A DNA stretch of 64,000 nt from Prorocentrum cordatum (GCA_963575745.1 CAUYUJ010015718.1:136498-200497), one strand, 5' to 3'; numbered from the stretch's first letter, positions 10,220 to 21,880 are shown. Numbers and translations: made by a program. Notes: generated by a model not told the origin, from the letters alone.

Positions 10220-11970
10220 AAGAGATGGGGGGTGGTTTGCAGGAGGATTTGCAAAAACAGTTTTAGGGGAATGGGTGGAGGAAGGACGGTAATAATGATG
10301 TGAGGGCATCAGGGTGATGGGGAGGAGGGTGGGTGAGGATGAGGACACGCTGTCATGGAGTCTTTGGTGGTTGGGCAACTTCGGGTCCATCTTGGGCTTA
10401 CCTTCGCGGCCCTGGTGCCCCTGCCCTTGGCTTCTCTTTCGCCCCATTCGTGGCATGGGTTGCCAGTTTGATTCGCTGCGTAATGCCATGGGCTGCACTG
10501 GTCTGACCTGCCACATCCAATGCGCACCGAACGTCGCCTCTAAGGCTCTCTTGAGCAGCCCCTGCGTCTCGCTCGCATGCCCAAGGGCTACCGCGGGCCA
10601 TCGCGTAGACACCTCTGGACCCCAGAAGGTTGTCGGCGGCGATGAGGCTCGATGGAAGCAGGGCGGCTACTTCGGGCTAGGTGTTAAATGGTTGTCGGTT
10701 TCTTCGGGGCGTTCTCAGGGCTCCCGCGGTCTTTTAGCGCTGGGGTGTCTTCGGGTGACATCTGGAAGGCAGCTAGTCGCATTCGGTTGTCGTGATCCGT
10801 TGTCGGTGCCATGCGTTGCCCCAGGTTCCATCTTTACCATCTTGGGGCCATTTTAAATCTGAGGCACTGTTGCCGCCATCAGTACTTCATGCTTCGTGCA
10901 GTATCGCCACCCCGTCCATCAACCATGTGCGGGCGAGTTTGCTTGATCAGCGGAGCGTGGGCGCATGCACGAGGGGCAACGGCCTGGGGAGGCCATCGGT
11001 CCTCAAGAAGGGGAGCGTGGCGGGGGGGGGGGGGTGTTGGGGGCAGTGTGGGAGATTGTTTGGCTCGGCGGACCTTGGGCCCCTTGGGGCGGTCTGGGTG
11101 ATTCAGATGCGTCCGTCGCTACCCTTTCGTGGTATCGGGCGCTCCTTTGAGTAACCTGTTGGTGCGAATTACGGTTCGCTGGGGCCCTCGCGGTGCCATC
11201 TTGGGTGGGATCGGCCATAGAGCTGATGGTTTGGGGGCGTTGGTCGGTGGGTGGGTTGGCACGTGCGCGCGCGTGGGCGCGCGCTTGTGGGGGTGGGCAG
11301 GGGGGAAGGGCGTGCTATTAGTGGGGCGGGACAGGAACGGTTCAGCTAAGCATTTCATCGGCTGAGCCAAGCCATCGTTTTTTTTTTCACGGCATGGGGC
11401 ACTCACAGGCGACCATAGGCATTTTGGGGCTCATCCTGAGGGGGGGGGACGGGGTTCAGCCTCTCTTGGGGTTGTATTTAGCCGTGTATAAACATGTACA
11501 CGATCCTTCGACGGCAAATCGGCGGTATTGTACACGGCGAAGCACGCCGAATCCTTCAGATGTTCCAGGATTGTTTTTTTTTTTTCTCGGGTGTCTCAAT
11601 GGAGGAGTTCCGTGGCCACCTCAGGTCATGCTGGGCCGCGCTTTAGGATTGTGGGTGGTGCCCGAAGCATTTTCGGGCGAGTTTGGGCTCCCTGCAGCCA
11701 TGTGAGAGACTTATGTGGGGCTTCAGGGCCATCTTGAGGGCCACCGACGGCCTGGGGCCCTCGTCGTCAAGTCCTGGGGAAATGAGAGGGGCAAACCACC
11801 CCCATAGAATACTCTGCGAAATGCGGATCACGAGCTTTAAACAAATTGGCTGCATGGCTGACTAGGTTCCCCAGACTCATCCCGACAAGCCCCGAAAGCG
11901 GCACTCACGCGCGGGAGAGACGTTGTTCCCCTGGAAGTGACACATGTGATTTGACATTCGCGACACACGT
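10220..11970. other. Spacer with degenerate CTTGGGGCC-type units
   Basis: No supported gene. Parts (10.37-10.85 kb, 11.0-11.25 kb, 11.6-11.8 kb) carry loose copies of the CTTGGGGCC words that form minisatellites elsewhere in the window. Poly-G occurs near 11022-11033 and poly-T near 11570. Confidence 0.4.
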
Positions 11971-12559
11971 GCATGTCAGTTTTTTCGGTGGTTTGGAGAG
12001 GTTGGCATCTGATGATTACCGTGTTCGCCCGAACCCCGCTCCCCCGAACGCAGTCGCCATGTGCGTTCACGCGCTCGTTCTTCGAGTTTGCACGTTTGCT
12101 CGAGCTATTCCATGTCAGATCTCTCCGTGTCATAACCCCAGAGCGCTCTCTCCGATGCGGAGAAGCGCGCGCTGGCAACCGAGCAAGCTATTGTTCGAGT
12201 TCTTACCTTTCATATGTTATGCGGTGCTGGCAGACGTCTCGATATGCACTCCATCGTCAGCGACCGACAAGGCTTGGACATCTATTGTTTCGGGCCCGTG
12301 TTGCCATGAAAGCCCTTGCCCTCCACCGACAGCCTCGCCCAGCATTTGATGATGAAGGCTGGGCTGTTGGGGGAAGGCGGGTGCCTTTGTGGCCGCCCCA
12401 GGGGCAGCCGTTGGCATTTGCAGATGGCGCACTTTAGCCGAATTTGCCCACGCCCGAACGATGTGCCCAGTTCCGCTTCCAGCGGTGGTGCCCGCAGTTT
12501 TCGAGGAAACCTGATTCTGTTGGGTGTGGTCTAAGTGCGTCCCATTTGCAGTGCGCCAT

Positions 12560-12790
12560 CACCCCCCTCCTCCTCATTCTCTCCTCCTCCTCCTCCTCAT
12601 CTTCATCCTCCTCCTCCTCTTCCTCCTCCTCCTCCTCCGCCTCGTCCTTTTCCTCCTCTTTGTTCTCCTCCTCCTCCTCCCCCCCATCCTCCCCCCGCCC
12701 CCCCCCCACCCCTTCCCCCCCCTCGGGGCCGTGGGGGGGGGGGGGAAGGGGGGGGAAGAGGGTGGGGAGGAGGAGGAGGAGGAGGATGAG
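12560..12790. repeat. CTC/CCT tract followed by GGA/GAG tract
   Basis: Polypyrimidine CTC/TCC repeats at about 12565-12725 switch to G-runs and GGA repeats at about 12735-12790. The two halves are roughly complementary and could fold back. The tract lies just upstream of the first confident exon of the 12.9-17.8 kb gene and may be intronic. Confidence 0.8.
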
Positions 12791-12794
12791 GTGT

Positions 12795-12834
12795 CCTGGT
12801 GTGATGGCCCCCATAAGTGCGTCATCACACCAGG
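12795..12834. repeat. Perfect 12-bp inverted repeat
   Basis: CCTGGTGTGATG at 12795-12806 and its exact reverse complement CATCACACCAGG at 12823-12834, with a 16-base loop. It follows directly after the GGA tract. Confidence 0.85.
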
Positions 12835-12903
12835 CCCCCCCCCTCAGATCTTGAGCCAGTTTTGGCGGCATCCTATCTGGGGGGTGGGGGGCCTGAGCAA
12901 TAG

Positions 12904-15900
12904 ATGTGGCGTTGGCTCATTCGGACTGCCCCCCAGGAGACCACCTGGGACAGGGACGGTCGAGGTGATCCCACTGGCCCTCTGTGCACGCCGTGCATCG
13001 CCGAGGTCCAGGATGCGTTGCCGTGGGTCGAGAGCGCCGAGCAAGCGGCGCAGATGTTGGGCGAGTCCGAGGCGTTGAAGAAAGGCATCCTCGAGAAGAA
13101 CATCGTCGCCGAACAGGAGCCACAGGGCCGCCCGTTCCCCGTCGACGGGGTCTCGCAGGTGCACACGCAGCGGATGGTGATCTTCAGGGAGGCCACTTGC
13201 GTGAATGCGACAGAGTTCAAGAGCGTGGTCGGGACCACTCCGAAGTCGCTCCAGTTGGTCTCGTTCGAGGGTTGGGACGACGATGGCGAGCCCGAGGATC
13301 TGTTCCTCGTGAACGACGACGTGGGCGTCGCCAACAAGTGCCTCAGAAAAGTGAGGCTGGAGATCTCTCGCGGGATGGTGCGCAAGACTCACCGCGTTCT
13401 TCCCGTGGCGCACACGGTGGAGGAGGCGGCGCAGCTACACTACCAGCATTTGTGCCAGCAGAGCGGCACCACCAAGAAGCTCAGCGTCTGCGCAATCCCG
13501 AACATCTCTGCGCTGAGGCAAAGGGCTGGCAAGAGGGCGCCTGAGGATGATGGGGTGGATGGCAGCCTTCCGAGCCCGAGGGACGTCACGCCGATCGCGC
13601 CTGGGAAGGCGCAGAGGATCAGCAGGGGCGGCTCGCGCGGGTGGGGTGCTGCGTCGGCGTCGCCCGCTACAGCAGGTGCTAGCCCAAGCGCCGGAGCGGC
13701 GCCTGCCCCCGCGCCGTCTCGTTTGACGGCTGCCGCGTTGGCTTCGCATGGTGGCGGTTCGGGTTCGACAGGGCCCGCTTCGGTGCGAACAGGCGCCCCG
13801 TCGGTCTTCGGCGAGTTCGCGCAGTGCCCAAAGGACATCCCTGGCAAAGTGCAGTGCTGGATCGAGAAGAACGACTTGACGATGATATTGGCAGATGAGA
13901 AGCTGGGGAACGCCGAGGTGCAGGGCCTAGCGCTTGTTGACAAACTCAAGGGCGTGGACAAGTTCGCTGGAGACTATGGGCTTCTGAGCCGCCACATGGA
14001 GAAGGTCGGGATCTGCCAGAAGGTGAAGGTCACGAGGATTCAGTCGCTGAGCTTGGACACGTGCAAGTTGTACCTTGAGAAGCTCAAGGCTTGGAATGTC
14101 ACCATCCCCGTTGTTCTGCAGAGGGAGCTTGTGGCAGCGAAGGGGCGCTCCGAGTTTGAGAAGGCAATCCACGTGTGTGGACAGGGTGGTCTCATGAAAG
14201 CGTGCTTCGAGATGCTCAAGCCTTACCCCTTGGAGGAATCGGATTCGACCGACTCGAAGTTCGACCCGACAGACCCGCGCATCATTGACATGGACTGCGA
14301 CCCACATGACATGCAAAGCCTCTTCCGCGAAGTGTTTGTGAAGGAGTTCGTCAGCCGCCTCCTGATCCGTGAAGACATCGCCTTGGACGTCACCAAGGCG
14401 TTCATCAGCCAGGTTCTCCCAGCTTTGCTCGCCGACCTCTTCACGGAGCACGTGCCTGCCGCGGCCACCCAGGACAGTTTCGAGCTTGTCGTCGCCCTCA
14501 AAGCCGTCCAGGCTCTTCTGATGCCGAATCGCACGGACAATCTCGAGGATATGGTGAGTTTGATCCAGCTGCCTGCGGCAAGTCCCGCCACCGCGCCAGC
14601 CAAGCTGCTTCGGTGGTCGGCGCGCGAGGGCGCACAGGTGTCCTAACCTGAGGTTTGGTGGTGGTGATGATGATGGTGAGGTTACCACCCTTGTGTCCAA
14701 AATTGGTTTGCCACCCATGTGTCCACATTCGGGTTGCCCCCCATGCGTCCCCATGCGAGCTCCCACCCATGTATCCCGATATGGCTGCCGCCATGTGGAC
14801 ACATGGGTGCCAGCCCAAATGGGGCGGCAGAGGCGCGTGTGCCCCATGCGACGCCTGGAGCGTCACATGATACACCTCTTCCAACGAAAAAGTGTTGGCG
14901 CAGGCCCCTTAGGCCTTCGTGGGCCCGTTTGGAATCTATCTTGACCTTCTTCAGCCTACTTGAAGCCATGTTTGATCGTCTTGGGGTCGTCTTGGGCAGC
15001 CTTGATCCTCCTGGGGGTCCCCTTGAAGGCCTCTGGGGCCGTCTTGGAGCCATCTTGGGCCGTCTTGCTGCTCTCTTGGGCCGTATTGAGCGTCTTGGGC
15101 CGACTCGGGCCTCTCTTGGGGCCCTCTTGGGCTCTCCTGAGGGTCTCTTGGGGCCGTCTTGGGGCTCTCTTGGGGGCCTTTTGGGGCCCTCTTTGGCCGC
15201 ATGGGGCCCTTCTTGGGCCGTTCTGGGGCCCTCTTGGGCCGTCTTGGGCCCCTCTTGGGTTGTCTTGGAGATTTCTTGGGTGCCTCTTGGGCCGTCTGGG
15301 AGCGATCTAGGAGCCGTCTTGGGCAGTTCTTGGCCCGAAAATGCGAGAACCCTAAGAACCGTCAACAACCAATTAAATCTCAACCAGTGTGTTTAGCATC
15401 CTCGGGGCCTCTTGGCGGCCGTCTTGAGGCCATGTTAGGCCCTCTGTGAGGCTCCTTGAGCGATCTTGAAGGTTGCCTGGGCCATCTTGAGGCCATCTTC
15501 CGCAGTCTTGAAGCCAAATTGGGCCGTCTTGGAGCCGTCTTGGGCCGCCTTGGGGCCATCTTGGCTTCGGGAATGCGAATCTGTCGTATTCTACGAGGGG
15601 CTGCGGCCTCGGGGGCGCGAACCACACGGGGAAAACGGCCGCAGATCAACAGTTTCCGAGGGGGGGGGGGGGGTCACCAGAAGACTATCAGACACCCTAC
15701 CAGACCAGCACTTGGCAGTCAGGCACGCCTCAACGTGCCAGGGGGACACGGTGACGGATCCAGGAGCTCGACGATCTGGCGGCCTCGTCGTCCAACAAGA
15801 AGGATGGGATTGCCCCGCTTCTGCATAATGCCTTGTGCGTATCGCCAAACTACCAGAAGCTTCGCGACGAGCTGATGCACTACAAGTCCAAGGGCAGTGA

Positions 15901-17820
15901 GCACGCCACCACTGCGAACACGTGTGCTGATACATTGGAAACTTGCGCGGCACTTGACAAGGCTGATCTCATCAACGTTGCTTCCGATGCAGTATCTGCC
16001 TCGTGTTTATTCGGTAAGCAAGGCCCCCTGTGGAAGGCGCTTATGCGCCCTGGTTGCATGGACGCGGCCTTTAAGCATAACAAGGTGGTGCTGCAGAACC
16101 TCGTTGACTTGATGGTTGATGGGGACCTCCCGCACCGCTTTGACGGCGACGAGCGGTCCGCAGACAAGGTGATCAGCGAAGCCGTCGCGCTCGCGAAGCA
16201 GCTGTACCCGCTCGACGACACCGTGCAGATCATGTCCCAGAAGATGGAAGGCGTTGTTGCGTCGACCAACACGCAGCATCGCATTGACCTGCTCAGTGCT
16301 GCCATTGAAGCGATCATCGCGGCAGAGGGCGAAGGCGCAGTTGACGCGGCACCCATCCAGGCGTTCGGCACCGCCAGCGAGGCCATGTGCGGCGTGAAGT
16401 TGCCCGACGGTCTCTTCATCAAGTTGAGTCGGGCGATCGGACGGCTCTTGGAGACATCTGTGCATGTCTACACCAACGGTGGCGACTTCGACGCGGAGGT
16501 TGCCGCCCAGGCGCTCGCATCCATGTCGAAGATCATCAGCTGCGAGACCACATCGAGGAACGTGAAGTCACTCTGCGGTGTCCTGAACGCAGTCGACGGC
16601 ATGTGGAAGAGCTACGCGACCCTCGTGGCCACCGCGCCCAACGTCGAGGCCGTCGCGGACGCCTGCGACATGGAGGCTGTCGCAAAGCTTGCCAGGGCTT
16701 GCGTCGGGAAGGTCGCGGCTTGCACGAAGTCGCTCGAGATCGCGAGGCCCATTTTCGACTACTTCGAATGCGCCGCCGAGCTCAAGGCATCCGAGGACAC
16801 ATTCGGCATCGTGAAGAAGTTCGTGCAGGACCTTTCGACCGCTGTTGCCAAGAAGATGGCCAGCGACTTGGAGGCGGCGGTGAAGGCCGTCGAGGCGACG
16901 GCGAAGGGCGGCAAGGACGGGGCCAGCTGGCACGACGGCGTGGCCAACGCGCTCGAGGAGGTGCTGAAGCGCGGCGAGGCGGCGCTGTCGAAGGACGCCT
17001 GGCCCGTGGTCGCCAAGATAGCCGCCGAGGACGAGCCCATCAAGGCCGCCCTGGCTATCCCCCATTCTCATTCCTCCACCTCCTGCCAATCGTTCCTCAA
17101 CCATCATACCCCCCTCCCTTTGTCAATCTCCACTTCTGTAGTTGTTCCCCTCGCCGCCGCGCCTTCCCCCCCCCCCCCCCGCCGCCTCCGCAACCCCTCT
17201 GTCCATCCGCGTGCTGATGGCCCCTTGGCCTGCTAGCCAATTGGAGGGCAAGGGCCATGCCCCGCGAGATGGGGGCGGGAAGTGGGCGACAGAGGGGGGG
17301 AATATGGCGCGAGGAACGGCGGGGTGAGGGAATGGGGTGAGATGAATGGGAGGGGGGGTTGGCAATGCTCCTCCCCCCCCTCCTCCTCCGCCTCCCCCTC
17401 CTGTTCCTCTTTTTTATCATCCTTCTCCCCCTCCTCCTTCTCTCCCTCCTGCTGCTCCTCCTCCATCCGCCCTCCTGCTCCTGCTCGTGTTATTCCTCCT
17501 CTTCCTCCTCATCCTCATCATCAACTGCATCCTTTCCATTCCTCCGCCTGCAGGCCTTCGAGGCCTACTCTGCGTTCTGCAATGCTATCGGGGCCGAGGT
17601 GGACGAAGCCGTGAAATCGTCGGTTTCGAGCGTTGTTTCGGCGGTCATAACCACGGAGTGCGATGGCCGCATCATGCATGCCATTCGCACTAAACAGAAC
17701 AAAAAGGATTTGTACACGGCTGTTTCGGCAGTTAAGCAGAAGCTCGCCAACCACGGTGGCCTTGAGGGTGTGCATAAGACACTCCGCAAGCGTTGCGAGA
17801 AGGCGTTGGCCTTCGAGTGA
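12904..17820 (+). CDS. Three-exon host gene, unrecognised large helical protein
   Basis: Exon 1 runs from 12904 (ATG) or, more likely, from an acceptor at 12935-12936 (CCCCCAG, then GAGACCACCTGG) to 14553, where the frame meets GTGAGT in phase 0. Exon 2 is 15764-17044 (acceptor CCAG; 427 codons). Exon 3 is 17554-17820 (acceptor TGCAG; 88 codons plus TGA). All junctions keep frame, and the exons have normal mixed protein composition unlike the introns. The N-terminus has a short WW-like start (ETTWDRDGRG), then a mixed alpha/beta region and a Ser/Ala/Gly-rich linker (about residues 245-300). The rest is long, helical and Val/Ala/Lys/Glu-rich, suggesting a scaffold or helical-repeat protein. 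It resembles uncharacterised dinoflagellate families from memory; no enzyme motif was seen. A possible upstream exon piece lies near 12300-12435 (FDDEGWAVGGRRVPLWPPQ). Intact over about 1,050 codons, so probably functional. Confidence 0.7.
14680..14830. repeat. Degenerate CCACCCATGTGTCC tandem
   Basis: Words of the type CCACCCATGTGTCC, CCCCCATGCGTCC and CCACCCATGTATCC recur every 25-30 bases. An opposite-strand copy (GTGGACACATGGGTGCC) at about 14796 gives fold-back potential. Confidence 0.7.
14885..15570 (+). repeat. CTTGGGGCCGT minisatellite (about 15-bp unit)
   Basis: Dozens of degenerate units around CTCTTGGGGCCGTCTTGGG with a 15-18 base period. Because the period is close to a multiple of three, long minus-strand frames stay open (14682-15383), but they translate as Pro/Gln/Gly/Arg repeats and are not called as genes. 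The same word family returns at 28.66, 42.4, 56.6, 59.75, 61.95 and 63.85 kb. Confidence 0.85.
17045..17553 (+). other. Intron 2 with GC donor and repeated boundary
   Basis: The exon 2 end ATCAAG is followed by GCC, and the acceptor side is CTGCAG followed by GCC. AG|GCC is therefore repeated at both boundaries, and joining them restores frame (PIK then AFEAY). The donor is GC rather than GT, a type known in dinoflagellates. The intron (509 bp) contains CTC-rich polypyrimidine at about 17360-17520. Confidence 0.65.
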
Positions 17821-18880
17821 TCGGTCCCACAGGCGGTAGGCCGTGGGTGATCGTGGGCGGCAGGACCCGAAGAAGCGGGCCAAGTTCGGGATACTGGATG
17901 GAGTTGGAGTGGGGGCAATGCGCGACAAGGGGGGATGGAGGTGGCGGAGAACAGGCTGTTGTATAGGGGAAGTTTGGGCTGATGCTGGGGGCGACGATGA
18001 CGTCGGAGATGTGAGGTGGGGGGCAGGGGGGAAGGAGGTAATAACTTTGAAATGCTGGGAGGTCGGTGATGGGGTGGAGGAGGGTCAAACGGATGACGGC
18101 GCAGCAGCGCGGCCACCGCGGCAACGAGGGATGGTGCTCATACGGCACTGGGGCGGTGGTTGAAACGGAGTCGACCTGTGCTTGCCAGGGTTGCCTGGAC
18201 GGAGCCTGGGACGTCGTGCGCGTCCGATTGAGATCATCCCCATCGGTCATCCCCCGTCATCGTACCATTCGGTGCCGATCCACAGTTTGTCCTGCTCTCC
18301 CCCCTGTTTGCAAGGCTGGCCATTCGTGTTTATCTACGTGGTTTCCGCCAGTGCCAGATTCCCCTTCGCAGGTCGAGCCTACGCAGACTGCGCGTAGGTC
18401 CAACTGTAGGGCTGACGCCCACCCCGCCGCCCCCCGCAGCATGTGCGACAACGCAGCGGGAGCAGCGTATTACACTGAGCGTGTTACACTGAGCGTATTA
18501 CACTGAGCGTGGGCCAGGGCGGGCCAGAGTTAGCTTAGGCGCTCCTGTCCAGGTGTTTGTTATTGTGCGAACTAACATGCGCTGCCGCGCGCGAGTGTGC
18601 TTAAGATATTGCGCCTCGTTTCGCGCTCTATGGGCGACTGCGTCTGCGCGCTGCAGGCGTTGAGGCGCTTGTAAGAAAGCATATGTGTTTGCGTCAGAGT
18701 TTGCGCTTCAGGTTGATTGTGTTGCGAAAGAGGCTCAGTAGTTCAAAGGTCGCGCGCTCGTTCTGAAGATTTGCGGCGATCGTGCGCGCGCCACGCGTGC
18801 TGCGTGTAGTTCCACATAGAGCGCCAGAAAAAACGACTCGCGCGAAACAAATTGTGGCCGCTCGCTTTGCCAGCAGCGTG
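17821..18880. other. Downstream spacer, no supported gene
   Basis: 3' flank of the three-exon gene. Contains GGG/GGA-rich sequence to about 18160, then mixed sequence, and one exact short tandem (18467-18508). No protein was recognised. Confidence 0.4.
18467..18508 (+). repeat. 14-bp unit x3
   Basis: GTATTACACTGAGC occurs three times head to tail; the middle copy differs by one base (GTGTTACACTGAGC). Confidence 0.95.
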
Positions 18881-18919
18881 CGGGAAGCATCGTTTTTTTA
18901 GAGGCCGAAGCGGCGTTTG

Positions 18920-18940
18920 ATAAAACGCAGAGCGTTTTAT
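18920..18940. promoter_or_regulatory. Perfect hairpin ATAAAACGC-AGA-GCGTTTTAT
   Basis: Nine-base perfect stem with a 3-base loop, in a T-run-rich leader 80-150 bases upstream of the Copia gag frame. It could be part of the lost 5' untranslated or LTR region of that element. Its function is not shown. Confidence 0.5.
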
Positions 18941-19020
18941 GATAGTTTTTTTCGGATGTCGGAAATGCGCTGTTTACTGATTTTTCAGCGTTTTCTATTT
19001 TTGCTGATTTTTTAGCCTGT

Positions 19021-19740
19021 AGGGGGACACCTCCGACACAAGGCAAGGAGGAAGAGTGGGCATCGTGGAGCACGACGTTGCGAGCGTATGCTGGAGCCAT
19101 CTCGGGCAGACTCCTGGAGCTGATGGACGCGTCTGAGACGACGGGCAACCCGGCGAATGCGGCACTCACTACGGATACCGACAGGAGTCTCTCGAACCAG
19201 CTGTACTACGTGCTGGCGATGTTGCTGGACGGGAAGTCCCGCGACAAGGTGGCGCTCGTGGGCAGAGGCCAAGGCCTCGCGATGTGGCGGGCGCTGACGG
19301 AGCAGTTCGAGGGCAAGGCTGTGAGGCGCCTGACGGGCATGTTCCAGCAGATCCTCAGCTTCGGTTTCGAGTCGGACGACCTGGTGGATGAGCTGGAGCG
19401 GTTCGAGACTCTGATTAACAAGTACGAGGGCGTGTCGACCAACAGGCTGGACAATGTGCTCAAGACGGGTATCCTGCTCAAGAATCTCAAGCAAGAGGAG
19501 ATCTCGAGGCACATAGTCATGAACTCAGATCGGCTCGACACGTGCGACAAGATCAAGACGGAGATCATTGGCATCTACCGGGCGAAGAAGTACGTGTACA
19601 GCACACTTGCGCCCATGGGCGTGGGAGCTCTGGGCCAAGTCGGACATGGGGGAGGTGATGCCAGGCGATGCGACATCTGCGGCAAGCTCGGACACCTTCG
19701 AAAGGATTGCTGGTACCAGGGCAGCTCCTGGAGGCGCAGG
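19021..19740 (+). pseudogene. gag: Copia 1 gag, N-terminal part with CCHC knuckle
   Basis: The frame is open upstream of base 19021 with no obvious ATG. It reads EEEWASWSTTLRAYAGA, then a helical UBN2/gag-like region (ALTEQFEGKAVRRLTGMFQQ, LVDELERFETLINKYEG, NRLDNVLKTGILLKNLKQEE). It ends with a CCHC zinc knuckle CDICGKLGHLRKDC at 19669-19710 and a stop at 19744-19746. Gag packages the element RNA in cytoplasmic particles, and the knuckle binds RNA. The protein continues in the next frame (see 19730-20595), so there is a frameshift at about 19735. Confidence 0.8.
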
Positions 19741-20595
19741 AGGTAATCAAGCAGCAGGCGGGAAGAACGGCAAAGGACGCGGAGGTAAAGGTGATGGCGA
19801 AGGCAGTGGACGTGGAGGCAAAGGCGACGGCGGTAAGTCCGGGGGAGGGCGTGGAGTCGGAGCTGGTCGAGGCGGCTGGCACCAAGGCGGAGATCAACGA
19901 GGTAAAGGACGTTGGCAGTTTCAGGGTGAGTGCGGGTTCTGCGGCATCTGGGGTCACAAGAGGGCCGATTGCCGCAAGCTGCAGGCCAAGAAGCAGATCG
20001 GTCAAGTTACGAACGACAGCCAGCAGCAGCAGCAGGGGGGCCAGCAGCAGATGGTTCCACCACCGCCGCCGCACCCATCACAGACGGCAACCTCAATGTC
20101 AGCGCTTTCGACGGCCTCTACGGTGCCAGTCTACGGGCGGCAGGTGATGTCGCTCAGCCTGTGCGCGCTGGGGCGCGCGTTCGTGAACAGCTTCAACCTC
20201 GGGCGGCGAGTTCGCATCGGAGTGGATTCTGGTGCTGGAGTTGCCGCATGGCCAACGCACCTGCACGACGAGTACCCGACCGCGGAGACGGCAGAGTCAC
20301 AGGCTGGCGTGGAGTACGCACCCGCTGGGACCAACTGCCCGGGCATCAGAGATCGCGGCGAGCGGACGTACCACCTGGTCTCGAAGGAGGGCAGCCCATG
20401 GACATGAAGGTTCACGTCGCGGACGCCAAGAAGCCACTGCTGAGCGTGAGCGACATGAACGACAGAGGCCTGGGCGTCCACTTCTTCGCGGACCGCGCGA
20501 AGGGCGCCTGGGCGGAGCATCCAGGCACAGGGATGCGCGTCAACATCGAGAGGGTCAACAACGTGTTCGAGATCGACGCTGAGGTAGCTTCCTAG
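19730..20595 (+). pseudogene. gag-pro: Copia 1 gag C-terminus and aspartic protease
   Basis: After the frameshift a Gly/Lys-rich linker leads to a second CCHC knuckle, CGFCGIWGHKRADC (19931-19972), then Gln- and Pro-rich spacers. The retropepsin active-site motif GVDSGAG has its Asp at about 20225-20227. The frame closes at 20405-20407, and the rest of the protease (KVHVADAKKPLLSVSDMNDR...) is in another frame to 20595. The protease therefore spans a second frameshift near 20395. Retropepsin processes Gag-Pol, but this copy cannot make an intact enzyme without frameshifting. Confidence 0.75.
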
Positions 20596-20669
20596 TCGGG
20601 GGGTCCTCGGCAGGCGCAGCTGTAAGACCGACTAAGCAGTACAGGCAGCTGTCCGATGGCGTTGTCATC

Positions 20670-21080
20670 TTGGCGCCTCTCGGACAGGGGAAACCTGAAA
20701 TTCTCCGGAGTGCGGCGGCTGGCGCTGCACCTTCCAATTTGGGCATCGATGAGGCCCCGCTGCATGGCGAGTCGGTTGAAGTCGGACGGCCTAAGGTTCG
20801 AGTGCCACCCAGCCCGATGCAGCCAACTCCAGAGGAGGTGGCCGAGCACAACGTTTGCCACCTTCCACATCGGGCGTGGTGCAGGCATTGCGTGGCAGGC
20901 AGAGGCAAAGCAGATCAATATCGGCAATCGGAGGTTTCGCACACCCTTGAGACCGCCCACACAGACTACGGCTTTCTTGGGAAGAAGACGGAGGTCGAGA
21001 CGCTCGAGAAGGAGACGATCCCGTTCGTGGTAGTGAAGGATGGGCCTCCGCCCATGGGCGCGCGCTGGCTGGACAGTCAC
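20670..21080 (+). pseudogene. int: Copia 1 integrase N-terminal half
   Basis: Contains the HHCC zinc-binding segment (EHNVCHLPHRAWCRHC, about 20840-20885) and the start of the catalytic core, with the first catalytic Asp in AHTDYGFLG (codon 20964-20966). A strand continues as ETIPFVVVKDGPPPMGARWL and reaches DSH at 21072-21080, where the reading is broken by the inserted block. Integrase would join the cDNA to host DNA in the nucleus. The second Asp and the Glu lie beyond the insertion. Confidence 0.8.
21072..21080 (+). repeat. Left copy of 9-bp target-site duplication
   Basis: GACAGTCAC, in frame as Asp-Ser-His of the integrase. The identical 9-mer recurs at 22995-23003 in the same codon phase. 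Confidence 0.7.
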
Positions 21081-21339
21081 TCGCCATGGAGGCGCCGGCA
21101 GTCACACTGGGGACTCGTTTTCAGTTGCTTTCGCGTTTTAATTTTCAATGTTTTCTTGAGTTTGTTGTCGTTGCCGCTTTTGTACAGATATGGGCAAGTG
21201 CGCGGTTGTCCTTTCTCTTGCTTCGTGGCGGTGGCTGTTTGCGACGGGCCCGCCGCCTTCTGTTGCGTGGGCCAAGCGCCGTTCTTTCGGTCGGTGCGCA
21301 GTGTGCGCGATGTGAATGTGTGGCGAGCGGACGCAAGGG

Positions 21340-21880
21340 GTCGCCCATTCGAGACTCCTGCCTCCTCCCTCTCTCCTCCCTGACTATTCTTCTCGTTGGC
21401 CCATTCCGCCTATCAGCTTGGTTCCTCCTCCCATGGCTACTCCTGGCTCCTTCTCTCCTGCGTCCTCCTGCTCTCCCCTATCCTGGCTGTAGCCCCTCCC
21501 CCTGTTTCCCGAATCGTTTCCCCCTGGCTGCCTGCCTCTACTCTCTTCCTCCTGTCCGGGTTCTCTTCCGCTTCCCCTAGCCCTCGCCCAGTGCCCCCCT
21601 CCCCTTTTGGCCGTTCCGCGTCCCTCCTGCCCCCCCCCCCCATTCTTCACTCCATGCTTTCGCCTCCTTCGCCGTTCCCTCCCCCTGTCCTCTCGCCTTT
21701 CCTTTCCTCTCCTCCCTCTGCCCGTTCCTCCCTCCTCTCCCGTCCCCTCGTCGCCCCTCCCTTCGTTCCCCTTCGCCCGGCCCTCTCCCCTCTCGCTGTC
21801 CCTCTTCCGCCTCTCCCTCCAAGCTTGCCCCCTCCTGCCTCCTCTCCTGCCCTCCCTCGTCTCCAAATGCTGCCTGGGCG
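21340..21880 (+). repeat. Polypyrimidine CTC/TCCC tract
   Basis: About 540 bases of C/T-rich sequence with irregular CCTCC and CCCTC words inside the 1.9-kb insertion. It leaves long meaningless frames open on both strands. Confidence 0.85.

Larger units (their letters stand above)
14554..15763 (+). other. Intron 1 of the 12.9-17.8 kb gene
   Basis: GTGAGT donor at 14554 and CCAG acceptor ending at 15763; both flanking exons end and start in phase 0. The 1,210-bp intron is filled with minisatellite-like sequence (see 14885-15570) and ends with a G run near 15661-15673. Confidence 0.7.

Noticed and set aside
12444-12871. Poly-Ser/Pro and poly-Glu frames before the host gene
   Set aside because: Translation of the CTC and GGA tracts.
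14682-15396. 225- and 233-codon frames on both strands
   Set aside because: Minisatellite with a period near a multiple of three, inside intron 1.
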